From positions 151,908 to 215,907 of the forward strand of contig WNKI01000001.1 in assembly GCA_015350385.1 (NCBI GenBank): a stretch of 64,000 nucleotides of DNA, read 5' to 3'. Positions 56,180 to 63,999 of this stretch are shown here, one piece after another. Position 1 is the first letter of the stretch, and the number at the start of each line of letters is the position of its first letter. The notes beneath the pieces are model-generated. The model had not been told where the DNA came from. It did no database searches and worked only from the letters and a program-made list of their open reading frames with translations. The translations under genes were made by a program, and so were the position numbers. The DNA is from Aculops lycopersici. Its lineage: Eukaryota; Arthropoda; Arachnida; Trombidiformes; Eriophyidae.

Positions 56180-56287
56180 AAACAAAAACAAGCGGACGAG
56201 CAACTACAACAAATTGACTTCGACGAATTCCAGGACCCAAACACTCAGCAGACGCTAGACTTTTTAGCTCACGGCGACTGTCTATAA
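32973..56287 (+). CDS. Dscam: Dscam-family cell-adhesion receptor, shortened (8 Ig + 4 FNIII + TM)
   Basis: Exons 32973-33486, 44098-44361, 47254-49128, 49220-49624, 51494-51599, 51689-51811, 52011-52066, 52155-52245, 52363-52736, 52902-56287. All junctions are GT-AG and in phase; the total is 7194 coding bases, 2397 residues. Order: signal peptide (MEGCAQWGLLLLLFGLQLVA); Ig1 with FRQEVHNTEYRCVAFNQLG, close to the Dscam Ig1 block; Ig2 split over exons 2-3; degenerate Ig3; Ig4; Ig5; three Ig domains resembling Dscam Ig7-9; four FNIII repeats; a helix at about 1958-1980; and a Q/N/S-rich tail of about 415 residues. The last two FNIII repeats resemble Dscam FN5-FN6 (DMSGWKSGGCPISSF). Canonical Dscam has 10 Ig and 6 FNIII, so two Ig and two FNIII domains are missing. 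Homophilic neuronal adhesion is the family role. ATG at 33003 is an equally good start. Confidence 0.88.
33885..33937. repeat. (GTT)n microsatellite
   Basis: About sixteen GTT units with two substitutions, just downstream of the nested gene's stop codon. Confidence 0.9.
34037..36015 (-). CDS. Nested IQ gene, exon 3 (second IQ motif, acidic region)
   Basis: Acceptor TTTAG|CAGG. The first AG keeps the frame (TCA); using the second would create TGA at the junction. Open to TGA at 34037-34039. Contains a Pro run, an IQ motif and Glu/Ser/Ala-rich sequence. Confidence 0.78.
34037..36577 (-). CDS. IQ-motif (calmodulin-binding) acidic protein, igloo/neuromodulin-like, nested gene
   Basis: Exons (minus) 36577-36502, 36408-36121, 36015-34037; 2343 coding bases, 780 residues. 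N terminus MGQLYSRVIKRFTQC fits N-myristoylation (Gly2, Ser6) with a nearby Cys for palmitoylation, so membrane anchoring is likely. Two IQ motifs: EEAAIKIQATWRGHAARKAL at about 88-107, like neurogranin/neuromodulin/igloo, and EEVAAIRIQSAFRGYRTRKN at about 335-355. The rest is long, acidic and disordered, ending with a basic tail (GRNRKRNNRNKRKGNKK). Donors are gtaagt; the exon 2 acceptor is a tandem AAG/CAG site. IQ proteins of this type store calmodulin at neuronal membranes. It lies wholly inside the Dscam-like intron 1 on the opposite strand. The frame and introns fit well; the exact family is uncertain because known igloo/neuromodulin proteins are much shorter. Confidence 0.78.
36121..36408 (-). 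CDS. Nested IQ gene, exon 2 (first IQ motif)
   Basis: Phase 1 in, phase 1 out (GCCT|gtaagt). Acceptor region AAAGCAG allows start at 36408 or 36405, both in frame. Confidence 0.78.
36502..36577 (-). CDS. Nested IQ gene, exon 1 (myristoylation signal)
   Basis: 25 codons plus one base: MGQLYSRVIKRFTQCSQSRN..., donor CAACAAG|gtaagt. The only ATG in frame with exon 2. Confidence 0.75.
37429..37461. repeat. (GCC)n-(GAC)n triplet array
   Basis: Six GCC units then six ACG units, in Dscam-like intron 1. Confidence 0.85.
38975..39052. repeat. (GGATTG)/(GGATTC) hexamer array
   Basis: About thirteen degenerate hexamers around GGATTG, GGAATT and GGATTC in Dscam-like intron 1. Confidence 0.85.
44098..44361 (+). 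CDS. Dscam: Dscam-like exon 2: first half of Ig2
   Basis: Phase 1 to phase 1. Encodes ELRVNDEFVALGAPAVLRCRL with the first Ig2 cysteine and the core Trp in QLEWLAS. In insect Dscam1 the corresponding half-domain is the mutually exclusive exon 4 cluster; only one copy is seen here. Confidence 0.82.
44362..47253 (+). other. Dscam-like intron 2, 2.9 kb
   Basis: No supportable exon inside. Contains a 16-bp perfect palindrome at 46080-46095 (TAAACTGGCCAGTTTA). Confidence 0.75.
47254..49128 (+). CDS. Dscam: Dscam-like exon 3: end of Ig2, degenerate Ig3, Ig4, start of Ig5
   Basis: 625 codons. SGELHLHQVELADLQRTYGC is the second half of Ig2. A long basic, Gln-rich stretch surrounds a weak Ig3 (LMLPCAV, GRWYFQ, GVMCDINV). 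Ig4 is clear (DQLQLECRANGFP, VKWFRNGQAI, FECFAYNSLG) with an acidic insert. Ig5 begins with AEPVELRCPVRGSPVDAQVE. The acceptor could also be 12 bases downstream (exon from 47266), still in frame. Confidence 0.82.
49220..49624 (+). CDS. Dscam: Dscam-like exon 4: second half of Ig5
   Basis: Acceptor actcaag|, donor GTTG|gtaagt, phase 1 to 1. SSLQIRAPSKRHDESLYLCAR supplies the second Ig5 cysteine; the flanks are Ser/Ala-rich. Confidence 0.82.
49625..51493 (+). other. Dscam-like intron 4, 1.9 kb
   Basis: No coding exon recognised; contains an (AAGCAG)n-like array at 50060-50095. Confidence 0.75.
50060..50095. repeat. AAGCAG/AAGCAA hexamer array
   Basis: About six degenerate hexamers in Dscam-like intron 4. 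Confidence 0.75.
51494..52066 (+). CDS. Dscam: Dscam-like exons 5-7: one Ig domain (Dscam Ig7-like)
   Basis: Exons 51494-51599, 51689-51811 and 52011-52066 together encode one Ig: KPKIEPFEFSRNLEEGMRAV, VVCAVVSGQSPMDVT, WFKDGELLQ, SGHYTC, VAANAFGSANHTSRLLVN. The second Cys codon is split by the intron (TG|C). Introns of 89 and 199 bases. Confidence 0.85.
52155..52736 (+). CDS. Dscam: Dscam-like exons 8-9: one Ig domain (Dscam Ig8-like) with insert
   Basis: Exons 52155-52245 and 52363-52736. APYFMEPPKSTQAILGSNLM, VDCRAAGQP, then PQIRWRKL, a Gly/Ser-rich insert of about 50 residues, then GSMIIKDVELADSSRYACQA. Confidence 0.85.
52902..56287 (+). CDS. Dscam: Dscam-like exon 10: last Ig, four FNIII, TM and tail
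   Basis: 1128 codons plus two bases. Last Ig: MVKFNCAPRGDQPLKIEWYK and NGNFVCVAWNLFG. FNIII repeats begin near residues 1425, 1581, 1717 and 1807. TM LLLPMSCILLLLATSLASYL. Tail holds CAG-coded Gln tracts, His runs and a tyrosine motif EPIYQRL (YxxL). In most Dscam genes this region is spread over many exons; here it is one. Confidence 0.9.
55598..55628 (+). repeat. Coding CAG tract
   Basis: Ten Gln codons, mostly CAG, in the cytoplasmic tail of the Dscam-like protein. Confidence 0.9.
56139..56190 (+). repeat. Coding CAG/CAA tract
   Basis: About fifteen Gln codons interrupted by Lys near the end of the Dscam-like tail. Likely length-polymorphic. Confidence 0.9.
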
Positions 56288-56331
56288 GTAGTAATAATCA
56301 ACTGAAGAGATAAGATAAGAAGCAGAAAGAG

Positions 56332-56337
56332 ATTAAA
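56332..56337 (+). promoter_or_regulatory. Candidate poly(A) signal of the Dscam-like gene
   Basis: ATTAAA 45 bases after the stop codon; no AATAAA within the next few hundred bases. Confidence 0.45.
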
Positions 56338-56808
56338 GTTTTGCACAAGCTTCGTGTTGTTTTTGAGCGGATGTGCTTCGAAATGCACATCCGCGTAAAA
56401 GTTGGCACCCTCTTCTTGCGTCACACGCCCGCGCATGCGCCACTTTGTTTTCACCCCAAGCTCTTCAGAGGGAAGGAAAAGTGCTGACTGCGTTACTAGG
56501 TGCGCCGTTGGCCATAATTCTGATTTATGGCCGCGAGTAAAGAGTGAAAAGTCGACAACATATCGTCTCATTTACATGCCTCTCAGTCTTGGCAAGCGAG
56601 AGACTGTCACTTTGGAGATGCGCACTAATGTTCTGAACAAACTCCAAGGAGTCAGTCGAGTTTCGGGTGAGAATATTGAGGCTCTCGGTTGGCTAAAAGT
56701 TGCAGCATTGCAATTAGTTTAGTTTTAGAACTTTCTAGTCCAAGTGTCAGTTTTCAGTTGACAGTTTTGTTGAGAGTCTCGTGCGGGTCGGGTAGATTAA
56801 TTTTGCGG
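56338..56808. other. Interval between Dscam-like gene and GPA2
   Basis: About 470 bases, same orientation on both sides; must contain the GPA2 promoter and leader. Frames here (for example 56402-56722 plus) show no domain. Confidence 0.5.
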
Positions 56809-57879
56809 ATGCCTCGAGATTCAAGCTCCATGTTAGCGTTGGTTGGAATTCTGGTTGCGGTGCTCGTATTTATTGGCACGCCAGCAGTAAGTGCAGTTCA
56901 CCTCGGGTACCAAAATGGAAGTCCAGTTATTGGTGAGAATAATGTCAATAGCATGACTATTGGAGTGAGCAACCAGTCGAGCAGTTCGCCGATCTACTGG
57001 CGGCGGCCTGGTTGCTACCGAGTAGGTGAGTAGATGCTTCAGTTTTGAGATAAACTCTTTCTAGTGACCAAAATGACTAATCTCTCTCTTTTTCTCCAAA
57101 TTGCAGGTCACACGAGAACAATCAGCATTCCCGGTTGTGTCAAGTTCAACATATCGACGAACGCCTGTCGCGGCTACTGTATGTCCTACTCAATCCCTTC
57201 AAACGAAGACATTGGACCATTCGAACAACTCGAGCTCGAACCGGAAACCACAACCACTGCTCTGCCATCAAGAGCGCAATTGGTGGCCACCTATCCGGAT
57301 GGCCAACTAGTGGTCAATTATTTGGACCATAGAAGCCGACAGAGACGATCCTTGGCGTGGCTATTCAGTGACAATCCCCAGAGGAAGCCGCCAAACAATC
57401 GGGAAGAGTTTCTCAAGGTGCCCGATCAGATGCAGGCATCCGCCTCAACCAAGACAGTCCACAATCTGCGAGGGGATTCCACGAGTCCAGCGGCCGCGAG
57501 TGGGGGCCAAAAGCGGACCTCCGAGCGGCAACTTGGCAAGCTAACGCTGGACTCTAGCTTGGTGGACGCAATCATGGGCAGCATCGCGGACGGAAAGCGG
57601 CGCGATGTGGTTAGCGTGAGCCAGTGTTGCAACATGATGGAAGCCGAAGAGGTGAGTACCTGGTTCGCCGCTTGCAGAACTTGCCACGCCCACCCGCGAC
57701 GGAAGTCACCCATTAACCTTGATCTCCACTTCCGCCCACTCACCTGTCGCCGTTACCGTGGTCGGCGTCGAAAATGTTTTTAGGTTTTGGTCAATGTTCG
57801 TTGCGGCGTCAACGAGGTGCGACAACTAGTGTTCAAATCTGCCAAGACTTGCGAGTGTTTCTTTTGCAAACACGTGTGA
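56809..57879 (+). CDS. GPA2: Glycoprotein hormone alpha-2 (thyrostimulin alpha subunit), with long insert
   Basis: Exons 56809-57025, 57107-57651, 57784-57879; 285 residues. Secreted cystine-knot subunit that pairs with GPB5 and signals through an LGR1-type receptor. Signal peptide MPRDSSSMLALVGILVAVLV FIGTPAVSA. All ten knot cysteines are present: PGC, then IPGCVKFNISTNACRGYC, SVSQCC, VRC and TCECFFC. NIST is an N-glycosylation site. The ending LVFKSAKTCECFFCKHV is typical of the family. Family members are about 110-140 residues; the excess is an insert of roughly 135 residues between cysteines 4 and 5 (the L2/heel region), carrying RSRQRR (57331-57348) and GKRR (57592-57603), both convertase-type sites. 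Splice signals are clean (gtgagt...ttgcag, gtgagt...tttag), with introns of 81 and 132 bases. Confidence 0.92.
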
Positions 57880-57991
57880 GCAGTCCAAGGGGCGACGAGA
57901 GCGCAGGTGTCCGGGACATAGGGAGAGGAGCGAGAGGAAGAAGAGAAACTCATCTAAAAGTTACGAATGTTGAAAGCGAGCGCAAATGGAA

Positions 57992-57997
57992 AATAAA
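57992..57997 (+). promoter_or_regulatory. Poly(A) signal of GPA2
   Basis: AATAAA 113 bases after the GPA2 stop codon. Confidence 0.65.
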
Positions 57998-60093
57998 TGT
58001 TTCAATAGTTTCAAGAAGAAAAAAGAGCGGAAGACAAATGGCCGCCCACTGACCTGCAGTCTACTTCCTTTACTTCTCTTTGCCACTCCAATTCCATATG
58101 CTCTTCCCCCTGCTTTCCTGATTAAAGTGGAAACTCGAGCTCAAATTAACGCTCATCGTGTCGTCATGTTCCGTCGCCCACAACTGCGGGCGAGCAAATT
58201 AAGCTGTTCGCTGCTGGGGCTTCGAGTGTTTGCTCTGCTAATTGACCGAATAACATAACGCAGCTTCGAAAGTCGCATCATCTGTCAGGTGAGCGCAACT
58301 CATTAGGCTGCTGCTCTTAGCCTGTCTCCAAAAAAAGACTAATGGGTTATGGCCACCGCGACGTCAGAATGTCACAAGAAGTGACGACTTCTCGAGAATC
58401 GCCGCGCGGCCACTCGGCTCTACAGCGGCGGGGGCGCTTGACACTTGGCCACTTTTTGGTTCGGGAGGACGAGGGAGAGTTGATCCAGGTGAATAGCGTG
58501 AGACGTTGAACACAAAGTTCAAGGAAAAGTTGACAAGAGTTTTCCATTAGTTCGGCCAAAATTAGACCCGCACTCCCGCCTGCTGCTTGTTTACTCACCC
58601 AGGTGGGCGTGTAGTCCGCTCGTCGGGTGGGATTATAGCGATCACATTCGTCTGGCTCAGACGTGTCTCTTGTCATTCATAATCATGTGGAAGCGAGGGA
58701 AAAATTTGAAGAGCTCAACGTCACCGAGTCCCATTTTCTGGTCCCCTCTTGGCCGATCAGCTGATCCGCGGATGTCGCTAGGTGCATCCAACTCTCGCTG
58801 TTACAATCTCGCATCTGTATTTTTGTTACGGACACATGTATGCCCCAATACAGATAATTCTGCAACAAACCACCAGTTTGACGGCCAGAAGATCCGATAA
58901 ATTGGATTTGAATTGATGCTAGTTCCGCGGACTCGATCGCTTGGTAAAGTTAATCAATTGCCACTGAATAATAAGCTCAATTGGGCTGGCCAATCTCAAT
59001 GTTCTAAAGCAACGAACGAAACTAGATCTAGATGGCAAAACGTTTAGGCAAATTCGTTTTGAAATGACGCACGTTTATTGCTACTATCTACATGTGAACT
59101 ACTGACTCTGGCATCCAATCGATGCAACTCACAATGACGACACCACCAAAACCAACTGAACTTTTGCCGGCCGAGTTTATTGTCGGCTGTTGGGTCGAAC
59201 CTGTCCAAGGCCAATCAGGAGTTTCCAAACTCGACCGTCGAGTGCGACCACCTGCCGAGTCAGCCAGCTTGCGCGGCTTCCGGGCGCTAATCAAGCCAAC
59301 GGAGCACCTCTGCCGAGTCAGCCTCCTCTCGCTTGCCTGCAACTTTCTCCTGCTAGCGAGTCGCTCGACACACTTGGGCCGTCCGATGGAAATGGAGGGC
59401 TCGTCGCTCGGTCGTACCAGGTGAGCTCGAGCCGGAGAGGGAGCGCCGCAAGTGGAGGAGGCGGCGGCGGCGGCGGTGGCTAATTTGAAGTCACTCATGT
59501 GTTTACTCGCCTCTCGGCCAATTGAATGACATGATATTTGAAGGGTGAGGCAAAAGCAACGAGGCGACAACGCAAATCTCAAGCCTTGACTCAATCTACT
59601 CCCGGATTCTAATTCAGTGACAACAAACAAGCGGATCAGTGGAACGCTTGTCATTTTGCCAACCAGTAAAATGATGACGCCGACAATTGAGTCGGCCACC
59701 TGAGCTCGGGATTTGAGCCCGCCGAGTGCTAGCTAACAATTGCGAGCAATCGCCCAGACAGTAGACCTACTTGTGCTCCTGGGATAGCCTGGCCCAAAGC
59801 GAGACACGCCGGCTGGCCAGTTGGGGCTCGTCACTTGCTTGTTTTCGCTCCAGCGCTTTTCCTTGGGCAGAAGTCTTGTTGTCTGAGCATAATAGGCTTG
59901 TGGTCCCCTTCCGGTTTGACGCGTTGTGTTGACTGGAGGACGAGTTGGCCGCGCGCCCACGCAAAGGCTGATTGCTCGTGCATGAAGCTGGCTGCACAAC
60001 AACACCACTCTAATCGCAACCTCCGACGACTTGACAAGTGCCGCAAATCACTTGAGAGATCGCAACCTTTGTAAGCCATTCACCAGTTGGCCG
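57998..60093. other. Interval between convergent GPA2 and GPB5
   Basis: About 2.1 kb between the 3' ends of the two hormone genes. No supportable gene. A 203-residue minus-strand frame (59088-59699) lies downstream of GPB5 but has no domain. The nearest canonical AATAAA for GPB5 is far away (59176-59181 or 59071-59076 on the minus strand), implying a long 3' UTR or a non-canonical signal. Confidence 0.5.
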
Positions 60094-61460
60094 TTAATAC
60101 GAGATACTTGCAACTGGCTGCTGGCCCCCGTCTGCATCCACCACCAACTCAGAGCTCGTTGCCGCTACCTCAAGGTTGGCCAGGTAAGGTGGAGTCAGAC
60201 TGCCCAAGCAGGTTGTGTCCAGTGAGGTGCATTTTTTGCAAACACAATTGATTGCATCCGCGAAATAGTACTCGCGTGTGCTCGGCTCCACCAACTCCGA
60301 GCTGCACTCATTTAAAACGACACGCCTCCTGACCCGACGCCCATGAGTGCAAACCTTGTGCACCGATTTCTTGTGCGGAAAGATCCAGTCGGCGATCTCG
60401 CCCGAGTCGCAGCCGCCATAACAAATTGAGGCCTCCACTTGACCAAAACACTTGTTACCATTCTCGTCCGTCTTCGAGGCTTTAAAGGAGTAGCGGCGCA
60501 TCTTGCACTCGAGTGGAGTTTCGTCGGCCGGAAGCGTCTGGCCATCCGCGTCCACCGCGCCACCAACAACCGGCCGCTGGCCAATCTTGAGGCTCATGTC
60601 GGCGAGTGTTTTATTCTGCTCCTCTCCATCCAAACCAGACACTTGTGGCTTGCTCAGGTCGCTACGATGCAACCGAATGTTAGTTGGTCCTCTAATTGTC
60701 GGAAGCTGAAGTTCGATAGGCGAAGAGAGTAGCTCAGATCTCCGCTGGCTCCTACCTGAGAAGGCCTGTCGCACCGGAAGTGTACGTATTGCAGAGTGCG
60801 AGGGGAGCAAGTGACGAGCTCGAGCCTTCTGCTGACTTGTTGAGAGTGCCGAGATCCAGGGTTGAGCACCAAATATACGCTTTGCCTCTTCGGCGCTGAC
60901 CCGAAACGACTGGCGCAGTTTCCTCGAGTCTTGGTCCTGGTATTGCTGAATTCTTGCTTCGTTGCTCGTCCGAGGATCGTCCACCGATTTCCAGCTGGAG
61001 GGACCCTGCAAACACTCGCCGCCGGGACAACGTGTTCCCATAAACACTTGTGGTTGCACCCCAGCCAACTCCTCGGCCACCTGCTCCTGATTCCTCTCGT
61101 CTCTGTATACTGAGACTCTCGCCCTACCAAGATCTGCCCTCCCACTAATCTGGTCACTAGGTCCCCATGAGCTCCTTAAGTCTAAATCGTTGCTCGCCTC
61201 CTCATGCGGCTGCCACTCTGGTTGTCGCTTCTGTCTGCCTTGCCAATTAGAAAAGTCTCCCTGAAAACTGTCTTTCGCTTGCTCACTCTTTTGTTTGTCC
61301 TGCTCTGACAATAACATGTCGTTGTTGCTCAAATCGTCATCTCGTGATAAAGCCTGTGAATCCCGCAGGCAAACAAGCTCAGCTCGCTCGCCTGTCTTCT
61401 GTTGCATCCATCTGCATCCCGCTCTCGCAGGCTCGAATCTCAATCTGTTGGTTGGTTCTA
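60094..61460 (-). CDS. GPB5: GPB5 exon 2 (pro-region and cystine knot)
   Basis: 455 codons including the stop, joined in phase 1 to exon 1. In-frame stops lie about 30 bases upstream of the acceptor, so the exon must be spliced. The protein continues about 30 residues after the last knot cysteine. Confidence 0.88.
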
Positions 61461-61857
61461 CTTTTGGGCAGACATTAATGGTGGTGGATTAGTATTAGGT
61501 TTATTAGAGAATTTTCTGTGGACACCCCAACAGTGTAACTGAGAGATACACCCAATGGTTTATCGAGAGCCACCCTCAGATACTGATCAAACGAGACTCG
61601 TTTGCGCTTTACTCACCTGAACAAGGAGGCGATTGTCGCCAGCAAGGCACCTGCTCCACCGTGGCTTGCGCGGCGACATCGCCCTGCTTGAGATTTTGGG
61701 CCAACTTAAGTGCCTCTAAAGTTTGCAAGTCTATAGTGTGTCTTTGTGCCGAACAAATGACCCAGGATAGTGAAATGACTAAACCAAAATAGGTAACAAT
61801 TAAATTTCTTCCACCTCGAACTCCGCGATTTGTGACTTGACTTTTCCTCTTGTGCAT
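60094..61857 (-). CDS. GPB5: Glycoprotein hormone beta-5 (thyrostimulin beta subunit), with long pro-region
   Basis: Exons (minus) 61857-61617 and 61460-60094; 535 residues. Secreted cystine-knot partner of GPA2. Exon 1 carries a signal peptide (LIVTYFGLVISLSWVICSA). The hormone domain is at about 397-500 with ten cysteines: LECKMRRYSFKAS, NKCFGQVEASICYGGC, IADWIFPHKKSVHKVC, LNEC, INCVCKKC and TTC, matching arthropod GPB5 (C-RRYSFKASRT..., WGRCDS...ISDWKFPYKKS). Between signal and knot lies an unusual region of about 360 residues, Gln/Ser/Asp-rich, with RQKR (61225-61236) and RSQRR (60739-60753) convertase-like sites. Known GPB5 proteins are about 130-180 residues. Acceptor AAAAG|TA or GTAG|AA, both in frame. 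Convergent with GPA2, which supports both assignments. Confidence 0.92.
61617..61857 (-). CDS. GPB5: GPB5 exon 1 (signal peptide)
   Basis: 80 codons plus one base, donor TCAG|gtgagt. Basic N-terminal stretch followed by the hydrophobic core and a candidate cleavage site after CSA. Contains a CWRQSPPC pair of cysteines at its end. Confidence 0.85.
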
Positions 61858-61889
61858 TCTGATTATCTGGCTGCTAGGTGGGATTTTTG

Positions 61890-61895
61890 TTTATA
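61890..61895 (-). promoter_or_regulatory. Possible TATA box of GPB5
   Basis: TATAAA on the minus strand 33 bases before the start codon. If functional the leader would be almost absent, so either this is not the promoter or the start lies a little downstream. Confidence 0.2.
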
Positions 61896-62931
61896 CAAAT
61901 TTGAATCTTCTCTTTATCCGGTTGCTGTCCAGATTATTATGTGGCTGTTTCAAGTTAACATGAGTCCAGCTAATACGTGAGTTAGTCTCTTGCTTCTCTC
62001 ATTAACCTCTTATCGGTGGCCTTGTGCTAAGTTTACGATCTCTAACTAAGTTAGTTGCGTCGCGTATTCTAGTTCTTTTGTTCCAAATTTAGTTGCACTC
62101 ATAACTAATGTTGTCATCGATGCTCTGGTCACTTGGGCTTTCCAACGACAGCACACTTGCATCTATTCTTATCGCAACCTAACACTATCAATCAGTTCCG
62201 CTCTAAAGCTGGGACTTCTTCGAGTGCTTGTTGGCTCGTTGAGTTACAAGACCACTAAGATCTACGACTCCAGCTGAGACTTGTCAGCCGTCAACTCCAT
62301 CCAGACGGCGAATTAGATGCACGACAAACTTTCCGATCGTGTAGCTCGGCTGCTGGCAGCTGGGGAACCCGGTTGCGCCTGCGCAAGTCAGTGGCAAGTC
62401 AGAGATACGAGCCAGCTCTAGTTAGCTAGACCAATCTGGCCGCCCACCTGGATTTTTTGGGCCGGCCTAGGAAAGGCTTCTGTGGCATGAGTGTCGAGTC
62501 TTGGGTATCCTCGGTGTTCTTATTAAATTAAACTGGCCAGTAATGACGCAAAGCTGGCGAGGCGCAATCTCCACCGAACGAGACGAATAATTTACCTTTG
62601 CAGTTGGAGAGAATGGCAAACTCACCTGCAGGCTCTCTCGATGCAACTTTCGGTCAGAGTGCCACGAGGCCATTAGCGGGTTATGATTGTTTGGCATCTC
62701 CCGGCTAGTAGTAAGAAGTCAGTATGTTGGCTGGGCTCTAGTTACATACTCAACTAAAATTAGATGAAAATTGGACACGAAACTTCATCAAATAACATGG
62801 ACGTGCCAACTTGGTGGATGAAGAGGAGCGCACTAGATGCTTGCATCTCACACTCAAACAATCAACTGAGTCGATGTAAACATGGCGCTGGCCATAAAGT
62901 CTCACGATTGCAAACGTTCTCCTCTCTTCTC
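61896..62931. other. Interval upstream of GPB5
   Basis: About 1 kb between GPB5 and the 3' end of the sorting nexin, both on the minus strand. No coding region recognised; probably the GPB5 promoter. Confidence 0.5.
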
Positions 62932-62937
62932 TTTATT
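62932..62937 (-). promoter_or_regulatory. Poly(A) signal of the sorting nexin
   Basis: AATAAA on the minus strand, 281 bases after the stop codon at 63219. Confidence 0.55.
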
Positions 62938-63218
62938 GTTAAAGTAATTGTCTCTAGTTCTTCCTACGGGTCCAGCCCGCGAAACGGACGAGATCCAACA
63001 TCCGACATAAGCGCGCAGTAATATAAAATTGGAACGATACTCTGAGTGCAAATGACGGTCGCCGCTCGACCGCGAATAACTGTAAAGTCTCCTCCCCTTG
63101 CTCTTATTCCTCCTGTGGATAAATATACTTGTTTGTGTGCCGATACAGTCTTGTCTAACAATTGCCCCCTTCTGTCCCATCAAGTTAGCTTGCATTGGGC
63201 GCCTACTGACGACAGTCC

Positions 63219-63999
63219 TCAACCTGAGGGCGCAAGGCCGCGACAAACTTCGAGACAGTTGGCGATTAGTTGCGTTTGAGACCTCAAGTGCTTCAGCTCC
63301 AGCTCGACGATCTCGCCGAATGCCTTCCTAAATGATGCAACTCGCCGCTGCTTATAGTCGGCGAGCTCGCGCTTGGCCAGCTTTGATATGGATATGAAAT
63401 TTTCCTTTGCCTGCCTCTGGATAACGTCCGCGTATTGCATTTGCGTGCGCCCCTTCTGTCTTGCCTTCTCCAAATTCTTGCTCGCCTGCTCGTACTCGGC
63501 CATGAACCGGAGCCGGCGCATTAGTAGATCTTGGGCGGCCACCGTGTCACGCTTATAGTATAGGAATGTGTCGGTCAACTTGAGGTCTTCATCGGAGGCC
63601 ATGCGAGTCTCAATCTTGCGCGCGGCCTCGAGGCAATCGGAAACATTGAGCAACAGCTGTTTCAATCCCTCACTAGTGTGGTCATTGGCGCAACCTACGC
63701 CCTTCGGTTTGATTGGCCTCTTCAAGTTACTATTGCTTGTGCTCTTGTCCGAGACTTTATCACTGGGTTGCCTGGCTAACTTGGCGCTGGTGCTGGTGCT
63801 AGTGCTGCTGCCCACACCCGAGGTGGACGGACCCTCGAGATCCTCGTCGAATCCATCGCTGAGCTCGCGCTCGTCGTTGGTGAGCTCGAGCCGCCGACTG
63901 GTGGAGCTCGACTCCGGGTCAGCCGACTTCGAGCTTGTAGCCGGAGTGTCTGGAGGGGATGCAGTCGTTGATGATGCTAAGTTTCCGTTGCCAAGTGCG
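63219..63999 (-). CDS. SNX6: SNX5/SNX6-type sorting nexin, C-terminal part (5' end outside window)
   Basis: Open to the window edge; 260 codons including the stop. SNX5/6 proteins are PX-BAR partners of retromer/ESCPE-1 in endosome-to-Golgi recycling. The final 160 residues match the C-terminal BAR helices: VSDCLEAARKIETRMASDED, LKLTDTFLYYKRDTVAAQDL, LMRRLRFMAEYEQASKNLEK, ELADYKQRRVASFRKAFGEI and ELELKHLRSQTQLIANCLEV (SNX6 has ADEDLKLSDLLKYYLRESQAAKDLLYRR and KTRRVAAFRKNLVELAELELKHAK). Before this block come about 95 residues of Ser/Thr/Asp-rich sequence where SNX6 has BAR helix 1, so this protein carries a disordered insert or a reorganised first helix. The PX domain, if present, lies beyond the window. 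No intron in the visible part. Confidence 0.85.
   Translation of the reverse strand, partial: ALGNGNLASSTTASPPDTPATSSKSADPESSSTSRRLELTNDERELSDGFDEDLEGPSTSGVGSSTSTSTSAKLARQPSDKVSDKSTSNSNLKRPIKPKGVGCANDHTSEGLKQLLLNVSDCLEAARKIETRMASDEDLKLTDTFLYYKRDTVAAQDLLMRRLRFMAEYEQASKNLEKARQKGRTQMQYADVIQRQAKENFISISKLAKRELADYKQRRVASFRKAFGEIVELELKHLRSQTQLIANCLEVCRGLAPSG

Noticed and set aside
59088..59699. 203-residue minus-strand frame downstream of GPB5
   Set aside because: No homology recognised, Arg/Ser/Ala-rich; probably 3' UTR or intergenic sequence.
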